64,000 nt of DNA from Ligula intestinalis (GCA_036362985.1 JAYGXS010000004.1:26307027-26371026); one strand, 5' to 3'; counted from the stretch's first letter, positions 11,243 to 23,224 are shown. Program-made: numbers and translations. Notes: a model not told the origin generated them from the letters alone.

Positions 11243-11541
11243 GTGAGGGCAATATAGCTCAGTCTGTGGATATCTCTTGTCAATTATTCTCACCACTTTT
11301 TCCGATCGCTTTATTAACTCCTGCTTAGTTAGTTGCACGTTATCAATCCCCTTTGCGTCAGTGACTCTCTGGATTTGTAGGAATGGTCTTAGACTTAACA
11401 GTCGGGCTACAATATGTCTACGGGGTGTTAGGTAACAGCAAAATCGGGCTTATTTCTTGTCTTCAATATGTCGCCATAAAAAAAGATTGTCACAGGTATT
11501 TGCGTTGACAAGAAGAAGGTTTCCCGGCAAAGGAATTTTAA

Positions 11542-12074
11542 GTAGTGCACCTCATATACCTCTAGTCACAGCAATTTGTCCTACGGAAACGGTGGTTATA
11601 GGTGTTTTGGGGGTGGGAAATAAGGATAGGTAGTAGATAAAAATTGTAAGTGTAAAGTGGAAAAATGTGATTGAATTTGTTAACCGAGGCGACTGTGAAT
11701 AAGTTGTTCCGCATGTAAATTGAAGGTGTGCGCGGTGCCACGCGCCGCAGTCTATACTAATCTAACTCCAGAACGGCAAGTTGAACCTCAGGTTAGTTTA
11801 AGTAGATGATGACCCAACCACTATTTCTATTTGTTTATAATTTTCAAGAAGCCTGCATTTTGATAATCGGGTTTTCCCGCAATACGTTCAACGGTAATAA
11901 AGAATAGGAAAATCTACAGATAGGAATCAACAATATTTATAAATACTGTAAAATAAAAAATAAATGCAGCAGTTATTAAAGTATATTCCACTGTCCATCC
12001 CAATTGCCCACCCATAAAAACACTATGACTACCGTTTCAAAATGTTGAGACTAGGGGTAGATGAGGTGCACTAC
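11542..12074. mobile_element. MITE with ~100-bp inverted repeats and TTAA flanks
   Basis: The ends are GTAGTGCACCTCAT and the complementary ATGAGGTGCACTAC. Imperfect inverted similarity runs inward for about 100 bp on both sides (AAACGGT, GGGTGGG and similar words). The element is flanked by TTAA at 11,538-11,541 and 12,075-12,078, as expected for piggyBac-type insertion. Because TTAA is its own complement, it could instead be part of the inverted repeat. No transposase is encoded. It sits in the last intron of the ABCD4-like gene. Confidence 0.75.
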
Positions 12075-12389
12075 TTAAGCTAATTTTGTCAAATTATGAC
12101 TCACTAATGACGGCTGATAAGGCACACAGGGCCATTCCGGGTTGTTTTGTCTCTTTGTCGGTAGCGTTATTCTGCCTAAAATAGAGACTTCGTCCATCAA
12201 TCTTCCTTTCAACGATTGTCCAGGTTTTGGGACTGTGATCTTTTAGGAGTCTGCGCCCAACGCTACTGCGATAACTCATCCTGCCCGCGTCCGTCATGAC
12301 TTACATTAGCGTGTGACAAATTATCTTCTCCACGTGCTATTGGCCTTCCTAAATCTATCGATTGACTCGCCACTAGACAAGGATTTAAG

Positions 12390-12505
12390 CTCGAGGTCAA
12401 TCGATACTTCCGCACTCAGTTCTAGGTGTTGCAACACCTGGGCGATGGAACCCGTGACCTGTTCGTTAAAAGTTGAACACCCTAACCATTAACCCCTGGA
12501 CTATT
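12390..12505 (-). repeat. tRNA-derived SINE head
   Basis: The minus strand reads GGGTTAATGGTTAGGGTG (box-A-like), then a short arm, then GGTCACGGGTTCCATC (box-B-like). A SINE-like body follows toward 12,390. It has the spacing of a Pol III promoter from a tRNA. It is in the last intron of the ABCD4-like gene. Confidence 0.45.
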
Positions 12506-13418
12506 TTTCCTGTCGATTGTGATCGGGTACGTTAGCAGTGGTAGTAGGCACCTGATTGATCGTGTTATCATGCACGTTTATCTCGTTGTGATGGGAGGCT
12601 CACACTAAAGCCCCGGCAGCGGTCGCCTGACGGCACAGTAAATATAACGACACAAATGACAAGATACTACATTCAGTTATTTTCCTTGACTGGTCAGTCG
12701 CTTCCTGCCTAGCCCAAAAAGTCGGAGGCTCAAGCTCACATAACCAAGGTCACTTCTGCTGATATTGCAAGCGTCTGACCTCTTCGCAGGTTATTTGACC
12801 TTGAACTCGACGGATCGTCGTGTATTCAACATGCTCGAAAAGCTGGCCTTTCAAGTCATCTTCAGGTTTAAAAAAACATGTGGATTGGCGGTAGACTTCA
12901 GCAGTATGTCTATGATTCAAAAATCGGTGTCCAGTAATTTATTCTGATTGGTGGGTGGAATACGGGACAATTTAGTTTTGCTGTGCGACGAAAACTTTAA
13001 AGTTGAGATGTTCTACCGCCGAGGGTAGCTAATTTGCCATCTTACTTCGGTCTCGAAGTAACTTCCAAAACATTACACTTTTTCAGGAGGAAACCGAACC
13101 AACCTGGTCAGCAACTAGCAGGTGTACTTGTTACTAATCATCGTATCAATATTTCGTATTCTAATCTTCGTTTTTTGTCTGAGATCTCATTAGATATTAT
13201 GGCTCTTTACCTCTGAGTACCATGCCCGCCCAGATACCACCATTCCTAGGACATTTTTGTTCCTCCCATTGTTTTCAATTAATGTCCACGACTTTTGGGC
13301 AAGTCAGGGTGACTGCATTGAATCGAATGAGGTAGCTTTGCTAGCAGAGCACAATCATTTCTGCTACGTTTCCCGCATCATGATTTACATAGACTGTTTC
13401 TCTGTCTGTTCCTGACAG

Positions 13419-13686
13419 GCGATCAACCTTATCGCCAGGCGAACAGCAGCGTCTGGCGCTGGCGCGACTTTGCTACCAACACCCCCGTCTAGTTGTCCTT
13501 GACGAGGCTACAAGCCAACTCAGCGAAATAGACGAGACATCTGCCTACCAGAGTATTGCCAGTCGCAACATCACAATGATTTCCGTGGGTCATCGGGGCT
13601 CCCTGCGTCGCTTCCACCAGCACGAACTGGCGTTTCGGGGTCAGTTGGGTGAGTGGAGCCTGACTCGGATAGATGAACCTAAGTAA
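13419..13686 (+). CDS. ABCD4: ABCD4-like ABC transporter, terminal exon
   Basis: This is the last coding exon of the ABC half-transporter. It starts after the acceptor CCTGACAG and completes the split Trp codon. Visible elements are the ABC signature LSPGEQQRLALARL, Walker B LVVLDEATSQLS with the catalytic Glu, the D-loop region and the H-loop ISVGHRGSLRRFHQ. It ends RIDEPK and TAA at 13,684-13,686. Both catalytic motifs are intact, so the gene is probably functional. The length of the tail after the H-loop (about 30 residues) fits ABCD4. Confidence 0.9.
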
Positions 13687-13908
13687 ACCCGTTCCATGCG
13701 TAGCCCGGGTTGACGACGTCTTCCTTGCCTACAGCAAATATAACGCTCTTTTTTAGCTCTAACAACATACCATATGAAGCGCCACCCTTTCGTTTTTACA
13801 TCTTTTTTCAGTCAGCTTTTACTTTTTTCTGTCGCGTCCCAGTTTATAGAGCAGACTGTCTGTAATATCAGCACTTTCATCATAAGATTTTTATGGAAAT
13901 GTTTGTTA

Positions 13909-13914
13909 AATAAA
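13909..13914 (+). promoter_or_regulatory. Candidate poly(A) signal
   Basis: AATAAA lies 223 bp after the stop codon of the ABCD4-like gene in AT-rich sequence. It is the first such hexamer seen downstream. Position only; usage is unknown. Confidence 0.35.
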
Positions 13915-16900
13915 GTATCCCATATTTTGGTTTTCTTATACCTACAAGACGGGTGCTCCACAAAGTTTATGTTGTGATGCGAAGGAAAATGCCAATACTC
14001 ATTAGTTAGTTGTCTCAACCTCATTGTTGTGGCTTGGATCTTGCTCGATCACATTCTGTCCGCCTGACAACGAGCGTTGTGTAACAGGAGACAAATCACA
14101 GATCACCATCAAGAGCTCACCAAGGTTCAAACAAGCCAGACAAGGTAGCTGCTGGTAGAAGCGAACAGGAGAGTTCCAGGAGGCAGCTCAGACGAAAAAG
14201 AGGCTGTGGGATTCTAAGCCGTGGATGTGCTCAGAGCGCTACAACTATCACACCCAGTCTCGTATAGGAAGAGAAGGGGTAAGACCAATAAGAGTTGTTT
14301 ATTATATACAGAAACGTAGTCGCGGTCTGAAGTCTCGATACACAGCAGGCCCTGCGCGCGTCTGTCTGCTAGCGTGCTGTGGGCGTGAATGCATAAAAGT
14401 CACGCGAGAGTGGGTCGCTGCCGCTCGGTCAACCACTTAGTCAATAGCAGTCTACGGCACCTGTTATTAGCTGTCCCAAAAATAGATGAAAAAGCTCAGT
14501 CACGTGGTTAGCGGGCGCTACACCGAAGAGTTTATTCTGTATAGAATAAATTGGAGAATACGCAGTGAAAATGGACTATCAGATGATCGTACAACTGCAA
14601 TTCAGTGGATGGCGTCTGAATTGATGTTTGCTCGGCAGTCGCCGCATGAGGTTCTGTGTGAGTTGGCCTGTGTTTAGTTGTTACGGAGGCCGGAAGCAGC
14701 GAGCGTTCCCAAAGTGCACTTCGACTCGAGCTAGTCACGACAAGTGTTCACATCTGCACTTCTTGTGGAGCTAGTCACTACAACCGCTTTACCACCTTAC
14801 TCCCTAAAGCAGGGTTACCTGGTCTACTTATTTGTAATTGGTCCTCCCTTCCGGTGTGAGAAATTTCCCCAAGTGAAACTTTTTCGAAATAAGATCCAAG
14901 TCAGGGCGATGAAAGGCATAAGGTTATGTTTGATAAATAATAGTTTGTAATTAAATGGTTATTTTGCTTGTGAAGAAAACATAAGGCAACAGTTAAAAAA
15001 ATTACGACGCACTTTAACTTAATTTGAAAGTATTACGTGTACATAGATTAAAATTGTGTCACCAGGGTTCTCATTTTCAACGAATATTTTGGAGAAAATT
15101 GACTAGCTCATAAAGTGCACAGACACACCTTAACGCGAATTTATTGACATCTAAATGTTAACTGTTGTTGCTCTTTATTTTCCTCAGATAGTAGGCGCTA
15201 ACTTGAAAAAAGGACAGTCAACCTGTGGGAAACCCTCAGGTAGGGGTAGAATAAAGGCTAGGCCAAATTCTACAGCACAGAACAGTTGCGTATAATTATT
15301 TAAACTGCCAACAGGCAGCCAGGAGTATATGCAGGGGTTACAGGATACGCCACATTGACAGCACCGGCGCTAGCTAAGAGCTCACACCTGTGCTTCGCCG
15401 TTATTTTGTCGCTGGCTGCCGCAGGTGTGAGTGATCTAGCTAATCAGTCGGTCCCCCAGAGTTCCCTGTAGGCTTTCTGTTAGTTACTCCAGTTTAGAAT
15501 TTTCAGCTTCCGTTGGTTTCCACAGCCACAAATCGCTGCCTTGGAGGAAATCAATCAATTTGAAGGTCCATACGCATAGCCTAAAAGTTATTTGATGAAA
15601 CGATCAGCTTTTACTCCGGGAAGCCAGTTGATGCGGCCCCGGCCTCCTCGTCCTCCTTTTCTTATGAAGCAGAAGGAGAATCCTCAAAATAATTAGAAAA
15701 CACGTTCGGCATAGGTTGATGTACGTTCATTAATCGTTTACTGGAATCACTCCTCCCGTTCTGCCTGGGGGCTCGCGCTTGCGTCCCACTAGCAGCCCTT
15801 CAATAGCTAACATTTTATGTAGATTGACATTGTCTACAAAGGCAAGGCAGACTGTTATGGTGACTGCGCACCAGTCTACCAAAGCGCCGCCATCTCTGGA
15901 TGTGCCGGGTGCCCTCCGTGGTTACACAATCACGTAGACACTGCTGGATCGGGCAGCTCATAGTCTGTCATTAGTTCCACGCGCAATAAACCTCAAAATG
16001 CTGCTTGAAGGCTTAGCACTGAAGGCATCATTAAAGGCCTAGCCCAATATTACTAAGAAGGACACCTAATTATTAGTTTCGAGAATTCCTTCAATTTACT
16101 TTTTGTTCCCGAATGAATGAACAGGTTCGCGATCCAGGTATTTATACGGAGGAGGATGAGCTGAGTTCGCTTCTGACACTGAACCAATTTCTCAAAAATG
16201 CAAACTTGTGTAGTCCAAAATGTGCTGGGTTTGGGAGATATGAGGGGCGTTATCTGACACATAGTTTTGAAAAGGGTTTGATGGAAATATTCTCTGACTT
16301 GTCGATGGTATTTTCTAGAGACTTGAATTATCACGAGAATATTACGGCCTTCTATCGACATACTCAGTGGTTAACACAAATTCTGTAGCAGTAAAACGTA
16401 TTAATTTGTAACCGTTAAACCTAGTGCCACATGGTTTTGGAGGAAGCGATAAATGACGGAACATTTTCAAACGTCGTGCATAACACAAAAAAGAGATAAG
16501 TTTCACAGAAAATGTGCGTTTTTTCCCGAATGTCTAGGTCGAGTAAGAGAGGTGACGCAGACAAATGAATTCGTTTTTATACCAGAATGTGAACAGACTG
16601 TCATGGCTATCAGGAAAGACGCTAATAAGACTTACTTTCCTTTTCATTATCGCCTCTCTCTCTTAAACGGTTCCGAATGTTCACAAAAGTCGCCCTGAAG
16701 GTCGTTCATGGGAAGATTGATCAGATGGGTGTCTGGGTCATTTGCCATATTCGAGTTTTTATTTATTTATTGCCGATTTACAGGCAAGGTCAAAAGAGAT
16801 ATACAATAAAGGACCGAACTCACAGTGAAAAAAACTGAATTCTTCTCTCTAGTGTTCTTCTTAGGAGAAAAAACCACAATCTTTTGAAGTTCTGCACAAG

Positions 16901-17354
16901 AAAAAGTTGACACATGAACACTGTGTTCTCAGTCTTCTTTGAATGTTACGGAGGATCCAGTATTCTGCACCAGGGAATGTGTGTCGGCGAATGGCTGCTC
17001 GCTGTCGGGTGAAAAATTGGAGGATTGCGGGCTGCAGATTCAACACCAGGATTCAGACGCCTTTAACGCCATCAGAATGGAAAAGAGATTCCCCCGAGAC
17101 AGCAGAGGAAATTCGTAAAATTTTCCTGAATTTTCATATCCTCAAGACAATGAACAGTCGCATTCAAGAGAGTGAGTAAGTCATGCCTACTGAAATTTCT
17201 CTAGAGCTCACCAGGCTTTCAACTGGCAGTTTAGAGGCTCTACTGTCTCGGAGACGCTAGCCTTGAGCTATGATGATGTCACAGGACTGCCATCAGAAAG
17301 CAACTCTTCTTGTGAATCATCACAAATTGAGTTCGTATATTGTAAGACTGCGGC
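13915..17354. other. Large stretch with no recognised gene
   Basis: Several open frames of 60-100 codons occur (for example 14,225-14,440, 16,113-16,388 and 16,453-16,698, all +). None shows a family motif. A tail ending in TTTATTTATTTATTGC near 16,757 resembles the 3' ends of CR1-like LINEs on the minus strand, suggesting an old truncated copy. The rest is unrecognised. Confidence 0.35.
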
Positions 17355-17610
17355 TACTGTCTGATGACACGTTTTCTGTCGTCCACCTTACGGGCTCTGT
17401 TATACTGCACTCGATACGGTGCCTTGGCCAACCTGGAGACGTCGAAGAGTAGATCAACTCAAAACCTGGTTCGACACAGTCCGTTGAGCCATGGAAGTGA
17501 TTTTTTGACGTTAGTATTTGGTCTCCGTCTCTAGAAACGGGAATGGCTTGTTTTCCGGATCCACTACTGGTAGCCGAGAGAGGCGATAAGCTGCAGGCTG
17601 TTGGATTAGT
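17355..17610 (+). mobile_element. RTE-type LINE 3' fragment
   Basis: In one frame the stretch reads HVFCRPPYGLCYTALD, then WPTWRRRRVDQLKTWFDTVR. This matches the C-terminal region of the RTE element at 44,671-44,982 (NVLRRPPHELTYVALD and TWKRRRGGQLKTWLDTIR). Stops and frameshifts follow. This is a 5'-truncated, dead copy. Confidence 0.65.
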
Positions 17611-17659
17611 GACTTTCGGCCATTGTGACTGTGACACCGGTACAAAGTTCCTTTGGGCA

Positions 17660-18412
17660 CACAGGACCGGTCTAAATAAATAAATAAATTGTATATTGAA
17701 GGTCCAAGGGGCCCTTTCATTACAAACTTAGTGCTTTCATGAAAATAATAAAATAAAAATAGTTCCAATTAACAACGAACTCTTATAAAATAATTATCTG
17801 GGCAGTAGAAAAAACTCCTACATCGGTGGGTGAGTTCAGCTAACCACCGATTTCCAAGCAAAATTTAGGATAAAAAACTGCCTTAATAGATAGCATAGTA
17901 TGACATGATGCACTTAAATGAAATCCTGCTGTTGAGGATTCGGGACGCTTATTGTCATGGGAAAAATAATATAGCGGTGAGTTAAGAAGGAATCATCCGG
18001 AACAGTAGGAGTAGACAGTGGAAGTCAAAGCAACATCACAGAGATGCGACCGACCAGACTCCACCGACAAGTTGGCGACCAAGAAATAACCATCAATAGT
18101 GACCTCGAAGATCACCGTATCCTGGGAATAGCTTCAAATGCCAGGAGGACCCTTTTCGAAATCTACAAGTTGCTTGTTTGGAAAAAACATACAGTAACGA
18201 CTTTATTCCCACCAAATTTAAATGCTTACGTAACTTGCCTTTGAAAATCGGTAAAGTAATCGACAACCTAATTTCTAGTGGAAGATTGTTCCAAATAAAA
18301 GCATATTTGGAGGTAGAAAACGCGAGAACGGTTAGATGTGGAGCTACGGGGTGGTAAAATTATCATGGAAGAGTTACGAGTGGCGTAAGGTCGGTTTACC
18401 GGAGAAAGACTG
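17660..18412 (-). mobile_element. CR1-like LINE, 3' end
   Basis: The minus strand has the RT C-terminal tail motif SSMIILPPRSSTSNRSRVF, comparable to FVIPPPASSSCKRSLFFASR in the copy at 61,552-63,779. A degraded 3' UTR follows and ends in a terminal block. That block, GGGCCCCTTGG, then a TATACAATTTATTTATTTA tail, recurs at 57,765-57,812. The 5' part of the element is missing; the boundary with the PLE is near 18,413. Confidence 0.7.
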
Positions 18413-18750
18413 TTACGTAGCTTGATGGCGGCCGCTTCTGCTGTAGCCAACAGACGCTGTCCTAGGAATTTTAAATAGTATGAGGGCATTACGTAGATTC
18501 CTCGGAAGGCCCCTCTTATATCCAAGCAATGGTCTGTGTCTACCCGGTGCGCTAGAATGGAACTGTTTAAAGCCTTTATTTGGCCGTTCCCTAACCATGC
18601 TGGAATGTGTTCTCGTACTCTTTCGGACAAACGAAGGCCTGTGCGGCCAATATATTCTGCCCTACGGGAGCACAAGGAGGTGGTCTGGGCTGGCAGACTG
18701 TTCTTTATCGCTCCGTAAAGGATGGAATTAGTCGAGAACAGAACGTACAT
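18413..18750 (-). mobile_element. Penelope-like element GIY-YIG fragment
   Basis: The minus-strand frame shows AEYIGRTGLRLSERVREHIP, AWLGNGQIKALNSSILAHRV, then GQRLLATAEAAAIKLR. This is the GIY-YIG core and C-terminal helices of a PLE subfamily also present at 60,350-61,545. The frame runs without a stop into the CR1-like LINE tail below 18,413. That makes a 160-codon chimeric frame, but the join is a transposon junction, not a functional fusion. Confidence 0.8.
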
Positions 18751-20199
18751 GGACGTTGGCTGCTGGAAAGGCGAGTGCTACAGCTTGACTTAGACAATTC
18801 TTTAGAAGTTCGCTTATTCCAGGCCTGACAAGAATTTATAGAAGACAAACGTATGCTCGTCAATTTACCTTCTGAAATTTTCAATGCGAATTATTGCTAA
18901 TTTAAAAGAAATTATTCCAAGGATCTAAGTGTCTTCTTTTTCCCTACATAGTGGAATGCAAAAATGTGTCTCAAGTCTTCTTGTACAGAATGGTCTAACG
19001 TCGGTTACGCTAAAGAGGAATCATGTTCGGGACGCAAAAGGGTCCCAGACTGCGTAAATTTAAAAGTTTCACCAATTTCTTTGCCAAAATCAGTTGATAC
19101 ATGAGAAAGTTATGCAGCTTGACTGTACGCCACAAACAAATTGTCTGTTTTATAGTAACGCGCATATTTACTGACCCAAATCGCGGCAAATGACGCACTC
19201 CTTCGTAATTCAATGTGCACACGCGTACGGAGGGTGCGCAGTTCAAGCTCCGTGGTGGTGAGTCACGTCTGATCAAATGATACAGCAAAACAAGAGGCTA
19301 TCCAAAGTGGCCATTTTTTTGTTAAATTCAGCTATTCAGCATAACTCCTCGTACGCGAGAACTTCCAAACTGTCCGTCGGACATGACTAAACTGCGGAGC
19401 TAATAGTAGGCTAGACGGACAAAAGACTGAGAAGGATGGAGAAAATAGCGGGTTGGCCAAATTCATGCTTCCATCACCCGCTTTTTCTGCAGTGCGAACA
19501 CTTGCAAGTGGTCATGCCAGACTTCAGATTTTGTGATTGGACGAATAAATCCAGAGGTTTATTATACTGTCATTAAATTTAGTTCAATCTTAAAATATAT
19601 TTTATGGCTCTCACTGAAATATATTTCCAAACATTTGCTCTCTTGCCTTTCTGAGTCAAAAAGATTCCTAACCTCTGCTCTAGCAGCTGCTCCAATGCCT
19701 TCCTTCGCTGGCGTCCCGATGCCCGCGGCAGGCCAGTTAACTGACAGCCCCCACCGCCAAATCATGCTGGCCCTCACAGTCTTCAGTTGAGCTGCGTCAG
19801 GGTCGCGCGTGCGCTTCTGGATGGCGGCGTTTGCCGGCCTACTTGGCCCTTGAGTGACCTTGTCATCATACCCTTAAACCACGGACGCAACCAATCACGC
19901 GCCCCACAGTCACTCCCGCATGAAGAGACCCAAGCGCGTAAACAACACACCTCTACTAGCACGCTACCGAATGGTTGAATTGTCCAGACTCTGCTGCTCA
20001 CAGGCGGACGCATTTACTAAACACAAGCAAGTAGTCGATTTACGGTAACTTGCCTTGTGTACCAATAAATCGCTCCTAACATCTGACTACCTACTTCCAT
20101 CCGACGGAATATTCTTAGGGTTACGATTATAGTAGATCCTTGACCGCCAAAAGGCCTAGCTGAGGTGCCAAGTTCGACTGAACCACCACTACAAGATGA
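18751..20199. other. Mostly unrecognised; short PLE piece and G/C-rich block
   Basis: At about 18,815-18,870 (+) there is a short match to the foldback arm at 572-645 (CAGGCCTGA, GAATTTAT, ACGTATGCT). At 19,680-20,010 a G/C-rich block has overlapping open frames on both strands, but no motif is recognised. Nothing else is seen. Confidence 0.35.
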
Positions 20200-20740
20200 G
20201 ATGCGGAGAAATAACGCCAATTTTCAAGTTGCGGCCTCTTAGAGGGGAACCGGCTACACATTCAAATTGGATGAGGCCGAAATTCTCACGAGAGGTGGCA
20301 ATCGTGTGCTTCGCGAGTTGCTTGAGTCATGGTCCACGGGCCACAAGTCCACAAACAAGTGCACCTACCTGCTATATCTATATTCGCTGCTAAGGCTCCG
20401 TTTAGCTGAAGCGATTTGCCACTCGGCGAATGCGTCGCCTAACGCCAGCGCTAGGGAGCCAGATGGTTAAGCAATCATCACACCAAAGTCCACCACGTGG
20501 GATGAGAAGTCAGGAGGTCACGACCAGCACACCGGCCATCAAGCAATTGGCGCACAAGCGGGCAACTATAGGGGAGCCGATAGTTGTCACCAGTATGCAC
20601 AGTAGCATAGTGACTGTCTCCCCTAAACTCTGCAACTTCCTCTGTGAATAAATCGACCATTTCTGCCATTGTCTCTGATGATAGATCCGCGACGGATTCC
20701 GAAACATCAGATGAATAAACTTCATGTCCCACCGATCGCA
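20200..20740 (+). mobile_element. Penelope-like element 3' end
   Basis: The plus strand reads TFKLDEAEILTRGGNRVLRE, then LLESWSTG. This is the C-terminal part of a PLE GIY-YIG domain, in which a 'REL-E-W' segment is typical. A frame change occurs before it. The following 300 bp are the element's 3' region, ending near GATTCCGAAACATCAG. The GIY catalytic core is missing. A foldback begins a few bases after this end. Confidence 0.65.
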
Positions 20741-20746
20741 CCTGTT

Positions 20747-21455
20747 TCAGTATCAGTATATTGAGGGATATGTAGGAGAAATTCCTTTGAGTGCCCTATT
20801 TGTACATATGTGCAGTGGAAGCAGAAAATTTGTTTCGCAGACTGTTGGCGAGGCCAGTTGTCCTGTGTCATAGGATGGAAAAATAGGAGCAGACAGTGAA
20901 AAAACTCCTCAGGGATTTTTAGGAGAAAAACTGTCGCCCTTGTGGGGGTAATGCGTGGGATTTAGGAGAAAAAAGGGGGTTCTAACTGGGGGGGAGGGAT
21001 TGCAAAGATTCCCAGGATTCCCAGGATGCCTCTGTTTTTCCAGTTCCGTGGCGGACTCTGCAATCAGCAAGGAAGAATCAGGACGTGGCTTCCACACGGT
21101 GATGATCCTGGGAACCTTTGCAATGCCCCCCCCCCCAGTGGGAACCCCCTTTTTTCTCCTAAATCCCACGCATTACCCCCACAAGGGCGACAGTTTTTCT
21201 CCTAAAAATCCCTGAGGAGTTTTTTCACTGTCTGCTCCTATTTTCATCCTATGACTCAGGACAACTGGCCTCGCCAACAGTCTAAGCAACAAATTTTTTG
21301 CTACCACTGCACATATGTACAAATAGGGCACTCAAAGGAATTTTTCCTACATACCCTCAATATACTGATACTGATCACCGTGTGGAAGCCACGTCCTGAT
21401 TCTTCCTTGCTGATTGCAGAGTCCGCCAACGGAATCCGAAAAACAGAGGCATCCG
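20747..21455. repeat. Composite foldback A-S-A'-S'
   Basis: Arm A (20,747 to about 21,025) is repeated inverted as A' (about 21,104-21,375). Both contain GGGTAATGCGTGGGATTTAG or its complement, and the similarity is very high. The spacer S (about 21,026-21,103, with GGAAGAATCAGGACGTGG) is itself repeated inverted just outside A' at 21,376-21,455. Two alternative hairpins are therefore possible: A with A', or S with S'. Each arm contains an 86-codon open frame that starts MGFRRKKGV and ends SFSPKNP, an effect of the symmetry. A's outer 110 bp also occur at 5,508-5,615. Confidence 0.9.
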
Positions 21456-21664
21456 TCCAGATCGTCGACAGTCCGCTTTGGGTCAGACCAAGGGTAAATG
21501 TTTAGGCCGTCAGGTCTGGTTGATAAGATCGCTAGCGGGGTAATCACGGTAGGCAGATAGCCAAGTAGGGTAGACCACGGAGACCTTCGCATGAGGCTAT
21601 GGGTGGGAGGGCGTTATAAAATAGTAAACGTGAATGCATATAAAAAATAATGCTACTTAAAAAT

Positions 21665-22800
21665 TGAAAGTAGTATTATTATTGTAAATTGACAGTTCTG
21701 GGCCATCGTGCACTGCTATATCGATCCAGTTTTCGCTTAAAACCTTCTAGCGATTCCGAAACAACGACGTCTTGAGGAAGTGCATTCCACGCTCCAACCA
21801 CCCTTTTTGAGAAAAAGTGTTTCCGAGCGTCCAGCCTGGCCCCTGTCACCTTTAATTTGAGAGGATGACCCCTCAGATTCGTGGTCGTTGCTATGTCAAA
21901 AAAATCCCCTGATATAAGGCAGCAGTCTTTAAGACGTAAGATGCGGAATGCTAGTATCAGGTCCCCCCGGAGCTGCCTGTAGCGCAATGGGAAGAGATTG
22001 ACATTCGACAGCCGTGTTTCATAAGGCTGCGAGCCCCGCCCTATAACAAGTTTGGTTGCGCGCCCTTGTACCCTTTCCAGGATGTTGATGTCTTTCGTGG
22101 CCCAGGGTCTCCAAGCTTGGATAGCGGATTCTAGGTGCGATCGTTTGAAGGTTCCGAAGACTTTTGTGAAGCACTCTTCATTGAAGGTAGAACAAGCTCG
22201 TCTGACGAGGTATAGGATCGACATCGTGGACTTGGCTACCTTTGTGCAATGCAGGGAGGGTTTAAGCGAGGGCGTGATCCAGACTCCCAAGTCTTTCTGG
22301 GAGTTAACTTCCTTCAATGGTATGTCATTTAGTCGGCAAGCCGTGCCGTTTGAAGAACCGGATTTGCCGACTCGAATGGTGGTGCACTTGCTCTCATTGA
22401 ACGGTAAGAGCCAGTCCGCCGACCATTTTGAAGCCGATTTAAATTTTCCTGTAAGTGCACTTCGGCAGCCGCAGTTCGAATTACGCTCCAAAGTTTTATA
22501 TCATTGACGAACATGGCGATACCGCAATCCAGTACGCGGACACAGTCGTTGATGTAGGTAACAAGATAGAGCCGAGAACGGAGCTTTGGGGAACACCACT
22601 CTCAACCTCAACCTTGGCTGACTGTTTGTCGCTAATATGGACAGTTTGCGAGCGACCGATTAGGAAGCTTTTTATCTACTCAAGGAGCCTACCCCTTACT
22701 CCTATGTGGCTGAGTTTATAAAGGAGGCGGTGGTGCGGCACGCTATCGAAAGCCTTTTTGAAGTCAATATAGACAGCGTCCCAATTAATTCCTGGGACTC
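21665..22800 (-). mobile_element. CR1/Jockey-like LINE, 3' half of reverse transcriptase
   Basis: The minus-strand frame 22,491-21,679 (270 aa) is the post-catalytic RT region: WLLPFNESKCTTIRVGK, then KDLGVWITPSLKPSLHC, QAWRPW, then NVNLFPLRYRQLRGDLILAF and FFSKRVVGAWNALPQDVVVS. Upstream (22,800-22,500), other frames give YIDFKKAFDSVPHHRLLYKL and VESGVPQSSVLG, the RT palm motifs. The catalytic F/YADD box is lost in a frameshifted stretch. The element is 5'-truncated near 22,800 and ends near 21,665. It is a dead copy whose 270-codon frame is long for its age. Confidence 0.85.
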
Positions 22801-23000
22801 GAGTGTTCGCTTCTAATGGCAAACGTCATTTTTTTTGAAATGTTAGTATGTTTTTTTATAAAAATCTGCTTTAGGGGTTGTGAGAAAACGGAAAAATTGT
22901 TTAGGGTTGTAGGGCACTAGTGGGAACCCGCTAGCACCTAATGGTTACCAAATACCCTAACCTCTCAGTCAAAATGCATGCCTTGGTGCAGCCGTTGGTT

Positions 23001-23049
23001 CCATCATCATCATCACCATCATCATCATCATCGTCATCATCATCATCAC
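23001..23049 (+). repeat. (CAT)n microsatellite
   Basis: An interrupted CAT trinucleotide run of about 16 units. Confidence 0.95.
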
Positions 23050-23224
23050 TGCCTTGTGGAGTCAAACCATCCTGCTCTTCGGACATTAATACCAGTAATT
23101 ATCCTATTAAGAGCCATTTTAAAGTCTTAAAACCCTTGCAGACAATTCGAGCAAGGGGCAGCCATTGAGTTTTATGGAATGAATTCCGTTGGTATATTCT
23201 ACCTAACAGATTTTCGCTAATGCA

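Noticed and set aside
15380..15430. Inverted CACACCTG / CAGGTGTG pair
   Set aside because: Only 8 bp with a long spacer; expected by chance in 64 kb.
20909..21215. Paired 86-codon frames on opposite strands starting MGFRRKKGV
   Set aside because: They are mirror images produced by the inverted repeat, not two conserved genes.
22052..22507. 151-codon plus-strand open frame
   Set aside because: It is antisense to the LINE reverse transcriptase frame 22,491-21,679, which carries the real motifs.
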